DNA from: Acidobacteriota bacterium
Lineage (GTDB): Bacteria > Acidobacteriota > Terriglobia > Terriglobales > Acidobacteriaceae
Assembly (NCBI GenBank): GCA_025353435.1
Contig: JANXQR010000171.1
Span: 1-37,119 of the forward strand
DNA: 37,119 bases
Direction of reading: 5' to 3'
Shown here: one piece after another, positions 1 through 8,623 of the stretch
Layout: each line of letters starts with the position of its first letter
How positions within the stretch are numbered: the first letter of the stretch is position 1
The notes under the pieces: generated by a model
The model's database searches: none
What the model saw: only the letters and a program-made list of their open reading frames with translations
Told to the model about the DNA's origin: nothing
Position numbers and translations under genes: made by a program

Positions 1-497
1 AGCGAGATGGCGATGGCGTCGACTTGGGCGCCGCGGATTTTTTCGACGAGTGCGGCGAGGTCGGCGGGATCGATGGGCAGGATGCATTCGCCTTTGGCGG
101 AGGTGCGCTCCGCGATGCCGAAACGAAGGTCTGCTGGGACGAGGCACTCAGGCGCTGGTTGGAACCAATCGTAGAGGAGGGGGCGTGCCTGACGGCCGAT
201 GGCGAGGGTGTCTTCAAAGCCGCGCGTAGTGATGAAGGCGACGCGGGCACCGGTGCGCTCGAGCATGGTGTTGGTGCCGACGGTGGTGCCGTGGCGGACG
301 ACGACGCCGGAGCCCGCGCCGATTTGGTTGAGTCCTTGAAGGACGGCAGTGCCGGGATCGTGCGGCGTGGAGAAGACTTTGAGCGCGACAAGTTTGCCGT
401 CACGCAGCGTGACGCAGTCGGTGAAGGTTCCGCCAGTGTCGATGGCGACGCGCGGGGTTCGGTTTTGTTGTGGAGGTGCGTAGGCGCTTGTCGGCAT
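1..497 (-). CDS. Hydantoinase/oxoprolinase family protein, N-terminal part (runs off left edge)
   Basis: Only the first 165 codons are in the window; the gene continues beyond base 1. The translation begins MPTSAYAPPQ and carries the N-terminal signature of the hydantoinase A/5-oxoprolinase family: DTGGTFTD at residues 20-27 (an actin-like ATPase phosphate loop), HGTTVGTNTMLER at 69-81 and TTRGFEDTLAIGRQ at 90-103. Family members open cyclic imides (hydantoins, 5-oxoproline) or carboxylate ketones with ATP, in the cytoplasm, usually with a HyuB-like partner. The ATG at 495-497 is chosen because the family motif starts about 20 residues after it; no clear ribosome site precedes it. The substrate cannot be told from this fragment, and the partner gene would lie outside the window. 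Confidence 0.85.
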   Translation of the reverse strand, partial: MPTSAYAPPQQNRTPRVAIDTGGTFTDCVTLRDGKLVALKVFSTPHDPGTAVLQGLNQIGAGSGVVVRHGTTVGTNTMLERTGARVAFITTRGFEDTLAIGRQARPLLYDWFQPAPECLVPADLRFGIAERTSAKGECILPIDPADLAALVEKIRGAQVDAIAIS

Positions 498-713
498 GTG
501 TTTTCGGCGAGGAGGTTGCGAACGATGCTCGTGTGAATTATTGCAGATTGGAAGAATGGGGTTGATCGCCACGTCCGGTGGAGCCAGCTGGTGTTCCGCA
601 AGGGGCCGGATGCATGGGCGGCCGACGGGTGAAAACTCATGGAACGCCTGCAAAGGATCAAGTCAATCTCAAGTAAGGGAATGCCCTATCGCATAGAAGC
701 AAGCAGATTCGTC

Positions 714-719
714 TAGAAT
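714..719 (+). promoter_or_regulatory. Candidate -10 box for the mutarotase gene
   Basis: TAGAAT lies 10 bases before the ATG at 730, so a transcript from it would be nearly leaderless. This fits the absence of a visible Shine-Dalgarno before that ATG. No good -35 box is seen at the usual distance, so this is a weak call. Confidence 0.25.
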
Positions 720-729
720 CGGCCTTAAT

Positions 730-1644
730 ATGGACAAGCTTTCGCAGGTTGGCGCATTGAATGCGCGATTCGGGATTGCCGGAGTGGCGCAGGTGGTTGC
801 GGGCAAAGGCGGATTGCCAATGGTGCGCGTGATGACTGGGGTGGCAACGGCGGAAATCTCACTTTACGGGGCGCAGGTAACGAAGTGGAAGCCGGCGGGC
901 GCGGCGGAGGTGCTGTTCCTGAGCGAAAAATCGTATTGGGATGTAGGGCACCCGATACGCGGAGGGATTCCGGTCTGCTTTCCGTGGTTCGGCGACAAGG
1001 CGGATGATGCAAGCGCGCCGAAGCACGGATTTGTACGCACCAAGCAATGGCGACTCGATTCGTTGAGTGCTCTCGATGATGGATCGGTGACGGTGATGTG
1101 CATCACGGAGAGTGACGCAACGACGCGCCCGAGGTGGCCGCACGATTTCTGCGTGGCGTATCGCATTACGGTGGGGACCAGGCTTCGGCTTGAGCTTACG
1201 GTAATCAACAGGGGCAAGACCGCGATGCGATTCGAGGAGGCGCTGCACAGCTATCTTCGCGTGGGCAAGGTGGGCGAAGTGGCGGTGCGGGGGCTGGACG
1301 GGGCCGCATACCTGGACAAGAACGATGAATTCCGCGAGAAGATACAGACTGGTGATATAAATTTGACAGGCCCAACGGACCACATCTATCTAAAATCGAG
1401 TGGAACCGTCGAAGTAATTGATGCTGTTCTGAAACGGATTGTACGCACGGAAAAGGTGAACTCCGCTACCACGGTGGTGTGGAATCCGTGGGCGGAACAG
1501 GCGGCGAAGATCTCTGATTTTGGCAACGACGAATGGCAGGGGATGGTGTGTGTGGAGGGCAGCAACGTGCAGGCTGCGGCGATTGAACTGAATCCGGGAG
1601 AAGAACATACGCTGCGCGTCACGCTTAGCGCGCTACCCGCATAG
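730..1644 (+). CDS. D-hexose-6-phosphate mutarotase (aldose 1-epimerase family, YeaD-like)
   Basis: A 304-residue cytoplasmic enzyme of the galactose-mutarotase-like fold that interconverts alpha and beta anomers of hexose 6-phosphates. The sequence shows the YeaD-type markers in order: GGIPVCFPWFG at 78-88, KHGFVR at 98-103, EEALHSYLRVG at 169-179, WNPW at 251-254 and CVEGSN at 274-279. By analogy with yeast Ymr099c and YeaD, His173 and Glu276 would be the catalytic pair, with Arg77 and Arg103 near the phosphate. The length is slightly above the usual 270-290 because of an N-terminal extension of about 25 residues. No Shine-Dalgarno is visible before the ATG at 730; the ATG at Met31 is an alternative. 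It stands alone, divergent from the hydantoinase gene. Confidence 0.88.
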   Translation: MDKLSQVGALNARFGIAGVAQVVAGKGGLPMVRVMTGVATAEISLYGAQVTKWKPAGAAEVLFLSEKSYWDVGHPIRGGIPVCFPWFGDKADDASAPKHGFVRTKQWRLDSLSALDDGSVTVMCITESDATTRPRWPHDFCVAYRITVGTRLRLELTVINRGKTAMRFEEALHSYLRVGKVGEVAVRGLDGAAYLDKNDEFREKIQTGDINLTGPTDHIYLKSSGTVEVIDAVLKRIVRTEKVNSATTVVWNPWAEQAAKISDFGNDEWQGMVCVEGSNVQAAAIELNPGEEHTLRVTLSALPA

Positions 1645-2531
1645 GCGGCATGGGATGCGAGGCGCAAAGGGACGAATAAGTGGCTGAGCAGATATGGGCG
1701 GGATTGGGGCGGACGCCGGAGTTAAGGAATGTCTGTCTACGGCCGTTAAGATACAGAAACACAGAAGCCAATTTCGCGGGAAGTTGACGCCGTTGGAAAA
1801 CAGCGGAAGGGGTTGGTGCGGGCAAGCAGATTTCTGTGCTGTCTTTTGTGTCGTCTCCGGGAGTCTCAGTTCACCTATTGGGACTATTTCTGATTGGCAC
1901 TGAAATAATAATGTGAAATTTCGATCAATCATGTTCATGCATCACAGCGGATTGATGAGTGGATCAGAGATGATGAGATTTCGGGATTTGCAAAATGATG
2001 GAAAGAATCCTCACATCATTGAGCTTTCAACAATGCGGTTGAGGGAAAGGGTTACAGGATCGATAGCCGTGAAAGCGACGTTGATCGAAGAAGTGAACAT
2101 GATGCAGTTGTAATCAACGATGCGTATCCTGAATGATGCGACTAACATGCAAGTATCTGGCATTCGTGCTGGGATTGTGATTCGCACCAGTTAACAAGGA
2201 CGCGGAGATTATGTTTGCGGAGTGAACATCAAAGCGATTATTCTTGACTTTGCGGTTGAGTGGTGGGGAACCGGGGCTAACAGACTGAATTAAGGATCAC
2301 GATTACGTGTTTTTTGACACAGGGAGAGAAGTCTGTGCAGGTGTAAGAAGGGGATCGCACACGGGTGTATGCGCTGGAAATAGATACGGGCTTTGCGAGG
2401 TCGGGATGTATAAGGGAGTTAGTCACTCAAAGTGGCATTTGTAAGTTCCGAGCCTTGAATGTGCGAAGTGTAAGGTGTTCGCCGAAGAAGCAATGAACGA
2501 CTGATTGTTCAACATGTGGCTGGGCAAGTTG

Positions 2532-2544
2532 CAACACTGTGTTG
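2532..2544. repeat. Short perfect palindrome CAACAC-T-GTGTTG
   Basis: Six-base arms around a single T, about 160 bases upstream of the sugar-transferase ATG. It could be a regulator half-site pair, but a palindrome of this size can also occur by chance in a 1-kb gap. Confidence 0.3.
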
Positions 2545-2619
2545 ATTTGCACGTTTACGATCATCCCCGGAGGCAATCAGGCCTGACGCGTAGTTAAGAA
2601 TTTGCGTCTAAGTTAATAG

Positions 2620-2631
2620 TGGTGCGCACCA
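2620..2631. repeat. Perfect 12-base palindrome TGGTGCGCACCA
   Basis: A gapless 12-base palindrome flanked by A/T-rich sequence, 69 bases before the sugar-transferase start. Its position fits an operator near a promoter, but I cannot assign clear -35/-10 boxes, so the role is inferred from location only. Confidence 0.35.
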
Positions 2632-2700
2632 ATTAGTAATTTGGTTACGCAGATTTTGGCGCGCCTTCGCTGATAGCAGCATGATCGATTTGGAGGGATC

Positions 2701-3594
2701 ATGAGCTCCAATCCGGGGTTTTCCGGTGTATCAGAAACATCTAAGCTTAAGGTCATATCTAATCACGGTGCAGAATCTTCAGTATGGGGCGCGCAATCGT
2801 CGTTTCATGCAGAAGTGAATGGCGTCGACAAGGCGTTTGTAAATCAAGCGAAGCCGCTGAGCGTGTGGTCAGCTTCTGCGTGGAAGCGGAAGTTCGATAT
2901 TGCGTGTGTACTCTGCTCGCTGCCCTTGACGGTGCCAATTTTCCTTTTGATAGGCCTGGCGGTACGGATCACTTCGCCGGGACCGGTACTGTTCCGCCAA
3001 TTACGGATGGGCAGAGATGGGCAGCTGTTTACGATTTTCAAGTTCCGCACGATGCCGGTGCGTCGCAGTACCACCAATCGTCCTTCGGTTACGACCTCGA
3101 TCAACCAGAGGTTCACGCCTGTTGGTGCGTTTTTGCGCCGCTGGAAGATGGATGAGCTGCCACAATTGATCAACGTACTGCGCGGGGATATGAGTGTTGT
3201 TGGTCCGCGGCCGAAGCTGACGGATCACCAGACCAGGCGATTGAACTGCCGGCCCGGGATTACGGGGCGAGCGACAATCGTGTTTGCACGCGAAGAGATG
3301 GTGTTATCGCCGTTACCGAGCTGCGAATTGGAAGGGGTCTACCACAAGGTGGTTTTGCCCCTGAAGCAGCTGCTGGACGAAGGGTATATGGCCGAAGCAA
3401 CCTTTGTTTCCGATATAAAGCTCATCTTTAACAGTGTGTTCCGCCGGTGGGAAGATCTTGAGTTGCGCCATCTTATCCAGATGCACCCGGAGTTTGCCTT
3501 GCAGATGCGGAGGCAGGCAGAGAAGCCGGTGAACGTTCCCGTGGTGCTGGCTCATACGCAGTCACCGTTGCGCGGTGAGTTTCAGGCCGACTGA
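2701..3594 (+). CDS. Polyprenyl-phosphate sugar phosphotransferase (bacterial sugar transferase)
   Basis: A 297-residue membrane enzyme of the bacterial sugar transferase family (PF02397), which transfers a sugar-1-phosphate from a nucleotide sugar onto undecaprenyl phosphate as the first step of a surface polysaccharide or glycan. An N-terminal tail of about 60 residues precedes one hydrophobic membrane segment (about 66-90). Then come SPGPVLFRQ at 92-100, KFRTM at 114-118, the catalytic Asp-Glu dyad in WKMDELPQL (Asp151, Glu152), VVGPRP at 167-172 and RPGITG at 184-189. It has the small, single-domain PglC-like build, without the multi-TM WbaP half. A strong GGAGG ribosome site lies 7 bases before the ATG. 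No glycosyltransferase neighbours are present, so the glycan it starts is unknown. A perfect hairpin terminator follows. Confidence 0.92.
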   Translation: MSSNPGFSGVSETSKLKVISNHGAESSVWGAQSSFHAEVNGVDKAFVNQAKPLSVWSASAWKRKFDIACVLCSLPLTVPIFLLIGLAVRITSPGPVLFRQLRMGRDGQLFTIFKFRTMPVRRSTTNRPSVTTSINQRFTPVGAFLRRWKMDELPQLINVLRGDMSVVGPRPKLTDHQTRRLNCRPGITGRATIVFAREEMVLSPLPSCELEGVYHKVVLPLKQLLDEGYMAEATFVSDIKLIFNSVFRRWEDLELRHLIQMHPEFALQMRRQAEKPVNVPVVLAHTQSPLRGEFQAD

Positions 3595-3676
3595 CGAACG
3601 GGATGCGAGGCGATTTGGCCGAATCCGCGCTAGTTCTGGAATTTGCCGACTGCTGAAGCGGATTAACCGTAAGCTA

Positions 3677-3712
3677 CGATGGCCCAGCTTAATCGCTGGG
3701 CCATTGCTTTTT
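3677..3712 (+). terminator. Rho-independent terminator after the sugar transferase
   Basis: The arms ATGGCCCAGC (3679-3688) and GCTGGGCCAT (3695-3704) pair perfectly around the loop TTAATC; C3677-G3706 and a G-T wobble extend the stem. CTTTTT follows at 3707. It ends the rightward gene and also sits at the end of the convergent DUF7009-like gene, whose stop codon lies at 3712-3714. Confidence 0.85.
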
Positions 3713-4104
3713 CAGCAGACTGTCCCCTGATTCGGGTGCGGAAACGTGTCGTGATTTTCCGGCGCGGACTTGTCCAGACAAGCGAAGTCTTTTTCCACGG
3801 CGAGTTCGAGTTGGCCAACGCCGGTGTTGATGGTCGCGTACAAACCTACTTCGGTTCCTGCTGCCCAGGCGCGGGCTTGGCTGGCGGCGAGCACGACCAC
3901 AACCTCCTGAGGTTGATAGCGGACAGTCATTGCGGTGCCAAGCGCGGGATCTCCTGAAGCAGTGAGGAGTGCGTAGGTAAGTCTTGCATCGCGCTGCGGG
4001 CCGAAGTGGATTGTCTCTTCGATGCGGCCGGACTGGAGCAGTTGGGACATCTCGCCAGGTGAGATGCGCAGCCGCAACGAGTCTCCCTTGATTCGCAATT
4101 TCAT
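3712..4104 (-). CDS. Small DUF7009-like protein
   Basis: A 130-residue protein with no signal peptide or membrane segment. The opening MKLRIKGDSLRLRIS and the following GRIEETIHFG resemble a small uncharacterised family (I believe DUF7009) found in Acidobacteria and Bacteroidetes; no function is known to me. The open frame extends upstream to 4215, but the ATG at 4102-4104 is preferred. The conserved family start is there, and GGGGAAG lies at ribosome-site distance. The middle contains alternating beta-type hydrophobic stretches (VRYQPQEVVVVLAA). The gene is divergent from the serine hydrolase and convergent with the sugar transferase, so no operon context helps. Confidence 0.72.
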   Translation of the reverse strand: MKLRIKGDSLRLRISPGEMSQLLQSGRIEETIHFGPQRDARLTYALLTASGDPALGTAMTVRYQPQEVVVVLAASQARAWAAGTEVGLYATINTGVGQLELAVEKDFACLDKSAPENHDTFPHPNQGTVC

Positions 4105-4248
4105 CTTGCTTCCCCGTGAATCCGTGGCGAGACGCCAGTATTCCTCGCACACTCTGTGTGACTGGATGCTAACGAACGGCGGGGTCGCGGAGCAACTCGC
4201 CACTGATTCTGGCACGGGCGACGACTGTACGCGAGGGCGCAGGGTATC

Positions 4249-5544
4249 ATGGCATCCATGCCGCCTTGTTTGATGCTTTTCAGGGCAATCATCTTCAGTG
4301 CGCTTTTCCTATTTCAACTGAACTCAGCGTGTACCCAGGAGACAGCGGCTTCGCGCTCCCCGATCGACGAACTCCATCGACGCTTCGACGCCGAATTGAT
4401 TGCTCATGGAGTTGTCGGCGGCGGATTCACGTTGGTGCGGCAAGGCAAGCCGGCTGAGGCGTTCTTCGCCGGCGAGGCGAATCGCGAGACGCACGAGCGG
4501 GTCGATGCGGCAACAACCTATAACTGGGCATCGATCACCAAGACCATGACGGCGATCGCGATTCTGCAGTTGCGCGATCGGGGCAAGCTCTCGCTCGATG
4601 ATCCAGCGGTGAAATATGTGCCGGAGTTGCGTCAGGTGCACGATGGGTTTGGATCGATCGATGCGGTCACGATTCGCGAATTGCTGACGCACAGCGCGGG
4701 GTTTCGCAATCCGACGTGGCCTTGGGACTGCGACGACGCGAAGGACTGCGATTGGCAGCCGTTTGAACCCACCAAGTGGGCGCAGGTGGCGGCGATGCTT
4801 CCCTATACGCACATTTCATTCAAGCCTGGCAGCAAGTGGAGCTATTCCAATCTTGGATACGTTTTTCTTGGGCAGGTTATCGAGCGCATCAGCGGCGATG
4901 ACTTTGAAGTGTACGTCGACGAGAATATCTTGAAGCCACTGGGGATGACGGAGAGCTACTTCGATCGCGCTCCGTACTTTCTTGAGAGCCATGTGGCGGC
5001 AAGCTATCTGCGGGCGGGTGACAAACTTACGCCGCAGCCGGTGAACTTTGACACGGGCATTACCACTTCGAACAGCGGATTGAAAGCGCCGATCACGGAT
5101 ATGGAAAAGTACGCGCGCTTCCTGATCGGCGCTCCGGGTAACGAGCGGTATGAGGAGGTGCTGAAGGGGAGTTCCCTGGAAGAGGCGTGGACGGGCGTGC
5201 TGCCGGCCAAGCAAGAGGGGCAGCCCGCGACACCGTACACGTCCGGGTCGCACGGATCGCCGCCGCAGATGGGGTTGGGATTCTTCGTCCTGAACGTGGA
5301 CGGACATCGCTACGTTTATCACGACGGTGACCAGGGCGGGTTTTCGGCGGAGTTGATTGTGGATACTGGAGGCAAGTGCGCAGCCATGCTGGTGGTGAAT
5401 ACGACGGACACCGGTGCTCAGGCAGCGACCGAAGCGACGCACGCGGTTTCGAATACAGAGCCCGATCCGCGAAGCGATCTTCGGCTGGCGATACGGGCCA
5501 CTCTGATCGATTCTTTTTTTGCGGCGTATGCCGGCGGGAAATGA
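4249..5544 (+). CDS. Exported serine hydrolase of the class C beta-lactamase family
   Basis: A 431-residue protein of the beta-lactamase/DD-peptidase fold (PF00144). A signal peptide (about residues 1-27, ending LNSAC) suggests export to the periplasm; the cysteine is not in an ideal lipobox, so lipidation is uncertain. The three active-site motifs are intact: SITK (Ser95, Lys98) in YNWASITKTM, YSN (Tyr199-Asn201) in WSYSNLGY, and HDG (358-360) in YVYHDGDQGG, which replaces the KTG box. The HxG form is common among esterases and peptidases of this family rather than true AmpC enzymes. A WDCDDAKDCDW segment (159-169) may form a disulfide. M1, M4 and M9 are all possible starts; none has a strong ribosome site. 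Substrate unknown. Confidence 0.88.
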   Translation: MASMPPCLMLFRAIIFSALFLFQLNSACTQETAASRSPIDELHRRFDAELIAHGVVGGGFTLVRQGKPAEAFFAGEANRETHERVDAATTYNWASITKTMTAIAILQLRDRGKLSLDDPAVKYVPELRQVHDGFGSIDAVTIRELLTHSAGFRNPTWPWDCDDAKDCDWQPFEPTKWAQVAAMLPYTHISFKPGSKWSYSNLGYVFLGQVIERISGDDFEVYVDENILKPLGMTESYFDRAPYFLESHVAASYLRAGDKLTPQPVNFDTGITTSNSGLKAPITDMEKYARFLIGAPGNERYEEVLKGSSLEEAWTGVLPAKQEGQPATPYTSGSHGSPPQMGLGFFVLNVDGHRYVYHDGDQGGFSAELIVDTGGKCAAMLVVNTTDTGAQAATEATHAVSNTEPDPRSDLRLAIRATLIDSFFAAYAGGK

Positions 5545-5550
5545 ATCGAA

Positions 5551-6219
5551 CTATTTCGAATCGCTGCTGTTGCCGATGTCCATGGAAGGCGAGATGGGAT
5601 TGCCCTCGTCGATCATGGATTCGATGCAGTCGCTGAGAATGCCTTTGGCGTCGAGGATGAAGTCGATGGCGTCGCGACCTGCACCGTAGCCACCACGGTT
5701 GGGGGTAATGTAATGTGCTGCGGCCTTCACTTGCTCACGGGCGTTGGCAACCGCGATCGCAAACCCGCACTGGCGCATGACGGGAAGATCGATGACATCG
5801 TCGCCGACGTATGCAATTTCGTCAAGGGTCACGTTTTCTTTCTCCATGATTTCGCGAATCGGCTTCATCTTGAAGGCCTGGCCCATGTAGACATATTCGA
5901 TCTTGAGATCGCGCATGCGGGTTGTTACAGTCTCGCTGATGCGCTTGGTGATGACGCCGCACTTGATGCCGCCGATGCGGGCAAGCGAGATGCCGGCTCC
6001 GTCATGCGCGCTGTAACCTTTGGCTTCCATCATGGTGTCGGATTGGATACCGAATCCGGCGCCGCCGTCGTTGCCGGGGAACTGATGCTGTGGCGGCTGA
6101 GAAGCTCCCTCTTTTGCGGGTGCGGGAACGAGCCAGATGGTGCCGTCGGTGAGGACGCCGTCTACGTCGAAAATAATGATCTTGATGCGGCGCGCGCGTT
6201 CGGTCGCGGTTTTCGTCAT
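5551..6219 (-). CDS. KdsC-type HAD phosphatase (3-deoxy-manno-octulosonate-8-phosphatase-like)
   Basis: A 222-residue HAD hydrolase. Motif I is FDVDGVLTDG (nucleophile Asp18, acid Asp20), as in KdsC, which removes phosphate from KDO-8-phosphate in lipopolysaccharide core synthesis. AHDGAGI (71-77) matches the KdsC DGxGI element. Motif III is Lys in FKMKP (about 117-119) and motif IV is GDDVIDLPVM (139-148). Two deviations stand out: a Pro/Gly/Ala-rich insertion of about 30 residues (33-62) between motif I and DGAGI, and VITKR in place of the usual IITGR. The C-terminus also has an extra tail of about 25 residues. It is convergent with the serine hydrolase, with only 6 bases between the stops. 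No other KDO gene is nearby, so substrate assignment is by homology only. Confidence 0.82.
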   Translation of the reverse strand: MTKTATERARRIKIIIFDVDGVLTDGTIWLVPAPAKEGASQPPQHQFPGNDGGAGFGIQSDTMMEAKGYSAHDGAGISLARIGGIKCGVITKRISETVTTRMRDLKIEYVYMGQAFKMKPIREIMEKENVTLDEIAYVGDDVIDLPVMRQCGFAIAVANAREQVKAAAHYITPNRGGYGAGRDAIDFILDAKGILSDCIESMIDEGNPISPSMDIGNSSDSK

Positions 6220-6260
6220 AATGCAATTCTAAGACGAGAGGCGGGGCTGGTTTTGCGAGA

Positions 6261-6479
6261 ATGGTGGTAATGGATCGAGATGAAGCATCGGCGCCGACCG
6301 AGCTTGCTCCCGAGGATTATTACCTCGAGGGCGAGACAATTGTGTTCACGGCAGCCTACCACCTGAAGCGCGGAAATTGTTGCGGATCGGGGTGCCGGCA
6401 TTGCCCTTACGAGCACCGGAAAGTGCCCACTGCGACAGACGATCAGCGGCCCGATGCCGCCGAGCCGGGCGCAGGCTGA
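6261..6479 (+). CDS. Small Cys-rich DUF5522 protein
   Basis: A 72-residue protein with the hallmark of DUF5522: DYYLEGETIVFTAAYHLKRG followed by NCCGSGCRHCPY. The four closely spaced cysteines plus His could bind a metal, but no function is known. The first ATG at 6261 and a second at 6270 are both possible; neither has a clear ribosome site. It is divergent from the KdsC-like gene (41 bases apart), and its last 37 bases overlap the 3' end of the opposite-strand VWFA-related gene. The C-terminal 15 residues look like unstructured tail. Confidence 0.8.
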   Translation: MVVMDRDEASAPTELAPEDYYLEGETIVFTAAYHLKRGNCCGSGCRHCPYEHRKVPTATDDQRPDAAEPGAG

Positions 6480-8602
6480 GGCGTTGCGGGCGCGGTGGGT
6501 TCGCGCACCAGCAGTGCGAAACGCGGGAAGGCGAAGCTGCCGCCGACATCATCAATTACATTCAATTGGCAAATGTAGGGACCGGGCTTGAGGGCTCCGA
6601 GCGGTACATCGAGTTCGATAGAGACGGCGTCACGGCCTTCCACGTTGATGGCGGTGGCCTTGACGACCGGCGTTTCGTACACCTTGGTTGAACCCTGAAT
6701 AAGTTCGAGGCTGCTGAGCAAGTTGATGCCGGGCTTGGTGCCTTTGGGCTGCTTGTCGGCCAGCTTTTCGCGCGTGGGCGCGTAGATTTCGTACAGCAGA
6801 AAAAGATGCTGGTCCTGACGGAATACGTGGCTGATGTTGGGCACGTATTGCTGGCCATTGCGCACCAGCGGGCTCTGCTCCTTGCTTGGCTGGCGGGTGG
6901 AGGCGAGCAAGATGGAACTCATCTTGAGCGGCGCCTTCTTCATTTCAGGGAGCGTGATGTCGGCCTCGAACGATCCCATGCGGCCAGTTTGATTCTCGCG
7001 CACGACAAATTTGAGGTGATACTTGCCCGGGGGCAGGTTGAAGCTGGTGGTGTACTGGATATTTTTCTGGCGCGCCTGCTGCGTTGCATCCAGATTGAGC
7101 TTGACGGTTTCGCGGGCGCGGCCGATGGGGCGCTTCACTTCGTCAATGACCGTGCCGATGATGTCGAGGGTGGCCTTGTCTTTGTCGCCGCCTTTGACGA
7201 AGGGAATCTGCGAGCCGGGCACGATGAGCGAGACGGGGACGTAGAAGCGATTTTCGTCAAGCCGGAAGTACATGGCGTCGAGATAGACAGCCACATCGGT
7301 CGCGGGCAAATCGCTTGCTAGCTGCTCGTCGAGATCGCGCTCGCGGTCTTCCTTGCCCGAGTGTGCGAAGTCGGCGGGCGCGTAGTAGCCGGGACGATAC
7401 TCGAGCTTGATGCCGGGACGATTGATCTTGATGGTGAGCTTGCGGTACTTGCCATCGCGCGTTGCGTTGGCGGAGTGGAAGCCGATGGCGTAGTAGGCGG
7501 AGGTGTCGCGCTGCACCTGCGCGAAAGCCGGCGCAAAATCATTGGAATCGAAGAATGCCTTGCCGCCTGTATCGGAACTGAGCGTTGCCATCACTTCCTG
7601 CGTGGCAAAGTTCTCATTCATGTTGTTCTGCAGCGCGCCTCCGTTGTAGGCACCCTGGCCGCGCAGGCTGCCGGTGGACGCATCACCGAGCGGCGATACA
7701 GCCTGCAAGCCTCGGGTATCGACGCTGTAGATGGCGAGATTAGCGCGCACAGCGGCGTTAATGGCGGTGCGAAGCGAAGCCTGATTTTCGATGCCGTCGC
7801 GCGAGATGCCTCCCGAAAAGTAGAGCAGGGATTTCTTCTCGCTGATTTTCTCGAGGGATTTGGCAATGGCGCGCAAGGCAAAGAGTTCGCGGTCCGTGTT
7901 GAGGTCGTTGTACTCGCTCTCGTCGGGCGTGTAGCCGGTGGTGTCTTCCGCTTGATTCGAAGTCGAGGTGGAGCCCTGCGCAAATCCCTGGCCTTGAGTG
8001 CCGTTGTAGACGCCGACTTCGTGAACGAGCGCGTCCTTGTCGGCGGTAAAGTCCTGGTCGACTTTGAGCGTATCGCCGAGCGAGACGAGAGCGACCAAGT
8101 CGGCGGGCTGCATCTTCTTTTTCAGAAAATCCTTCGCTGCATCAACACTGCGATCGAGATCTTCAGGCTGCATTGAAGCGAGATCGAAGAACATTACGAT
8201 GAGGCGATGATTGCGGAGGTCTTCAGGCTTCGCGACCGCGACTGCCTTGCTGCCAGGGCCCGTGGTCCCCGCGGCGAGTCCGCTGATCGTGGCTTCATTG
8301 AGCGGGGTGGCCTTGTCGACGCTCTGAAAATCGAAACTGGCGATCTCCTGCTTCTTTCCGTTTTCGAGGACCGTGAAGTCGGTCTGCTTCAGGTCGTGCA
8401 CCAGTTCGCCGGTCTTGGTGTCGCGGGCAACAACGTTAGTGAGGACGAGTTCTGCATTGACCTTTAGCACGAACCCGGACTGCTGCGCGTTCTGGTCGGA
8501 AGAGGGCTTGGGTGCATCCTGTGCGCGGAGCGGCGCAACGGGCGCAACGAGGGACAAGGCCACGAAGATTGCGATCGTTTTGTCTGTCCAGCGGAACATC
8601 AA
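6443..8602 (-). CDS. Secreted VWFA-related acidobacterial protein (TIGR03436 type), degenerate MIDAS
   Basis: A 719-residue exported protein. A signal peptide ends near residue 27 (PLRAQ). Residues 46-92 carry the N-terminal strand motif of the TIGR03436 family (DLKQTDFTVLENGKKQEI), the VWA-like domain runs to about 375, and the segment ends with EYRPGYYAP (401-409). Residues 430-700 are a further beta-rich region of unknown type. The usual metal-binding DxSxS is changed to DLASM (140-144), so divalent-metal binding through this site is doubtful. The stop of the upstream receptor gene lies 21 bases before the start, so the two are very likely co-transcribed. Family members are abundant in Acidobacteria, but their ligands are unknown to me. 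Confidence 0.88.
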   Translation of the reverse strand: MMFRWTDKTIAIFVALSLVAPVAPLRAQDAPKPSSDQNAQQSGFVLKVNAELVLTNVVARDTKTGELVHDLKQTDFTVLENGKKQEIASFDFQSVDKATPLNEATISGLAAGTTGPGSKAVAVAKPEDLRNHRLIVMFFDLASMQPEDLDRSVDAAKDFLKKKMQPADLVALVSLGDTLKVDQDFTADKDALVHEVGVYNGTQGQGFAQGSTSTSNQAEDTTGYTPDESEYNDLNTDRELFALRAIAKSLEKISEKKSLLYFSGGISRDGIENQASLRTAINAAVRANLAIYSVDTRGLQAVSPLGDASTGSLRGQGAYNGGALQNNMNENFATQEVMATLSSDTGGKAFFDSNDFAPAFAQVQRDTSAYYAIGFHSANATRDGKYRKLTIKINRPGIKLEYRPGYYAPADFAHSGKEDRERDLDEQLASDLPATDVAVYLDAMYFRLDENRFYVPVSLIVPGSQIPFVKGGDKDKATLDIIGTVIDEVKRPIGRARETVKLNLDATQQARQKNIQYTTSFNLPPGKYHLKFVVRENQTGRMGSFEADITLPEMKKAPLKMSSILLASTRQPSKEQSPLVRNGQQYVPNISHVFRQDQHLFLLYEIYAPTREKLADKQPKGTKPGINLLSSLELIQGSTKVYETPVVKATAINVEGRDAVSIELDVPLGALKPGPYICQLNVIDDVGGSFAFPRFALLVREPTAPATPQPAPGSAASGR

Positions 8603-8623
8603 AAATCCTTTTCCCGATTCGAA

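Larger units (their letters stand above)
1645..2700. other. Long gap without a convincing gene, AT-richer than its flanks
   Basis: About 1.06 kb between the mutarotase and the sugar transferase. Short open frames (for example 1694-1903 and 1913-2113 on the plus strand) have no recognisable protein features, no ribosome site and poor codon bias, so I treat them as chance. From about 1890 the DNA is visibly more AT-rich than the coding regions. It contains at least two short perfect palindromes (2532-2544, 2620-2631). A long leader or regulatory region for the sugar transferase, or decayed former coding DNA, are both possible. I see no tRNA or transposase remnant. Confidence 0.5.

Noticed and set aside
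24..536. 170-codon plus-strand open frame
   Set aside because: It is the complement of the hydantoinase gene, whose minus-strand translation has clear family motifs; the plus-strand protein has none.
1913..2113. 66-codon open frame in the 1-kb gap
   Set aside because: No ribosome site, many Met residues, no family features; most likely chance in AT-richer DNA.
7361..8176. 271-codon plus-strand open frame
   Set aside because: Antisense to the VWFA-related gene; no recognisable domains.
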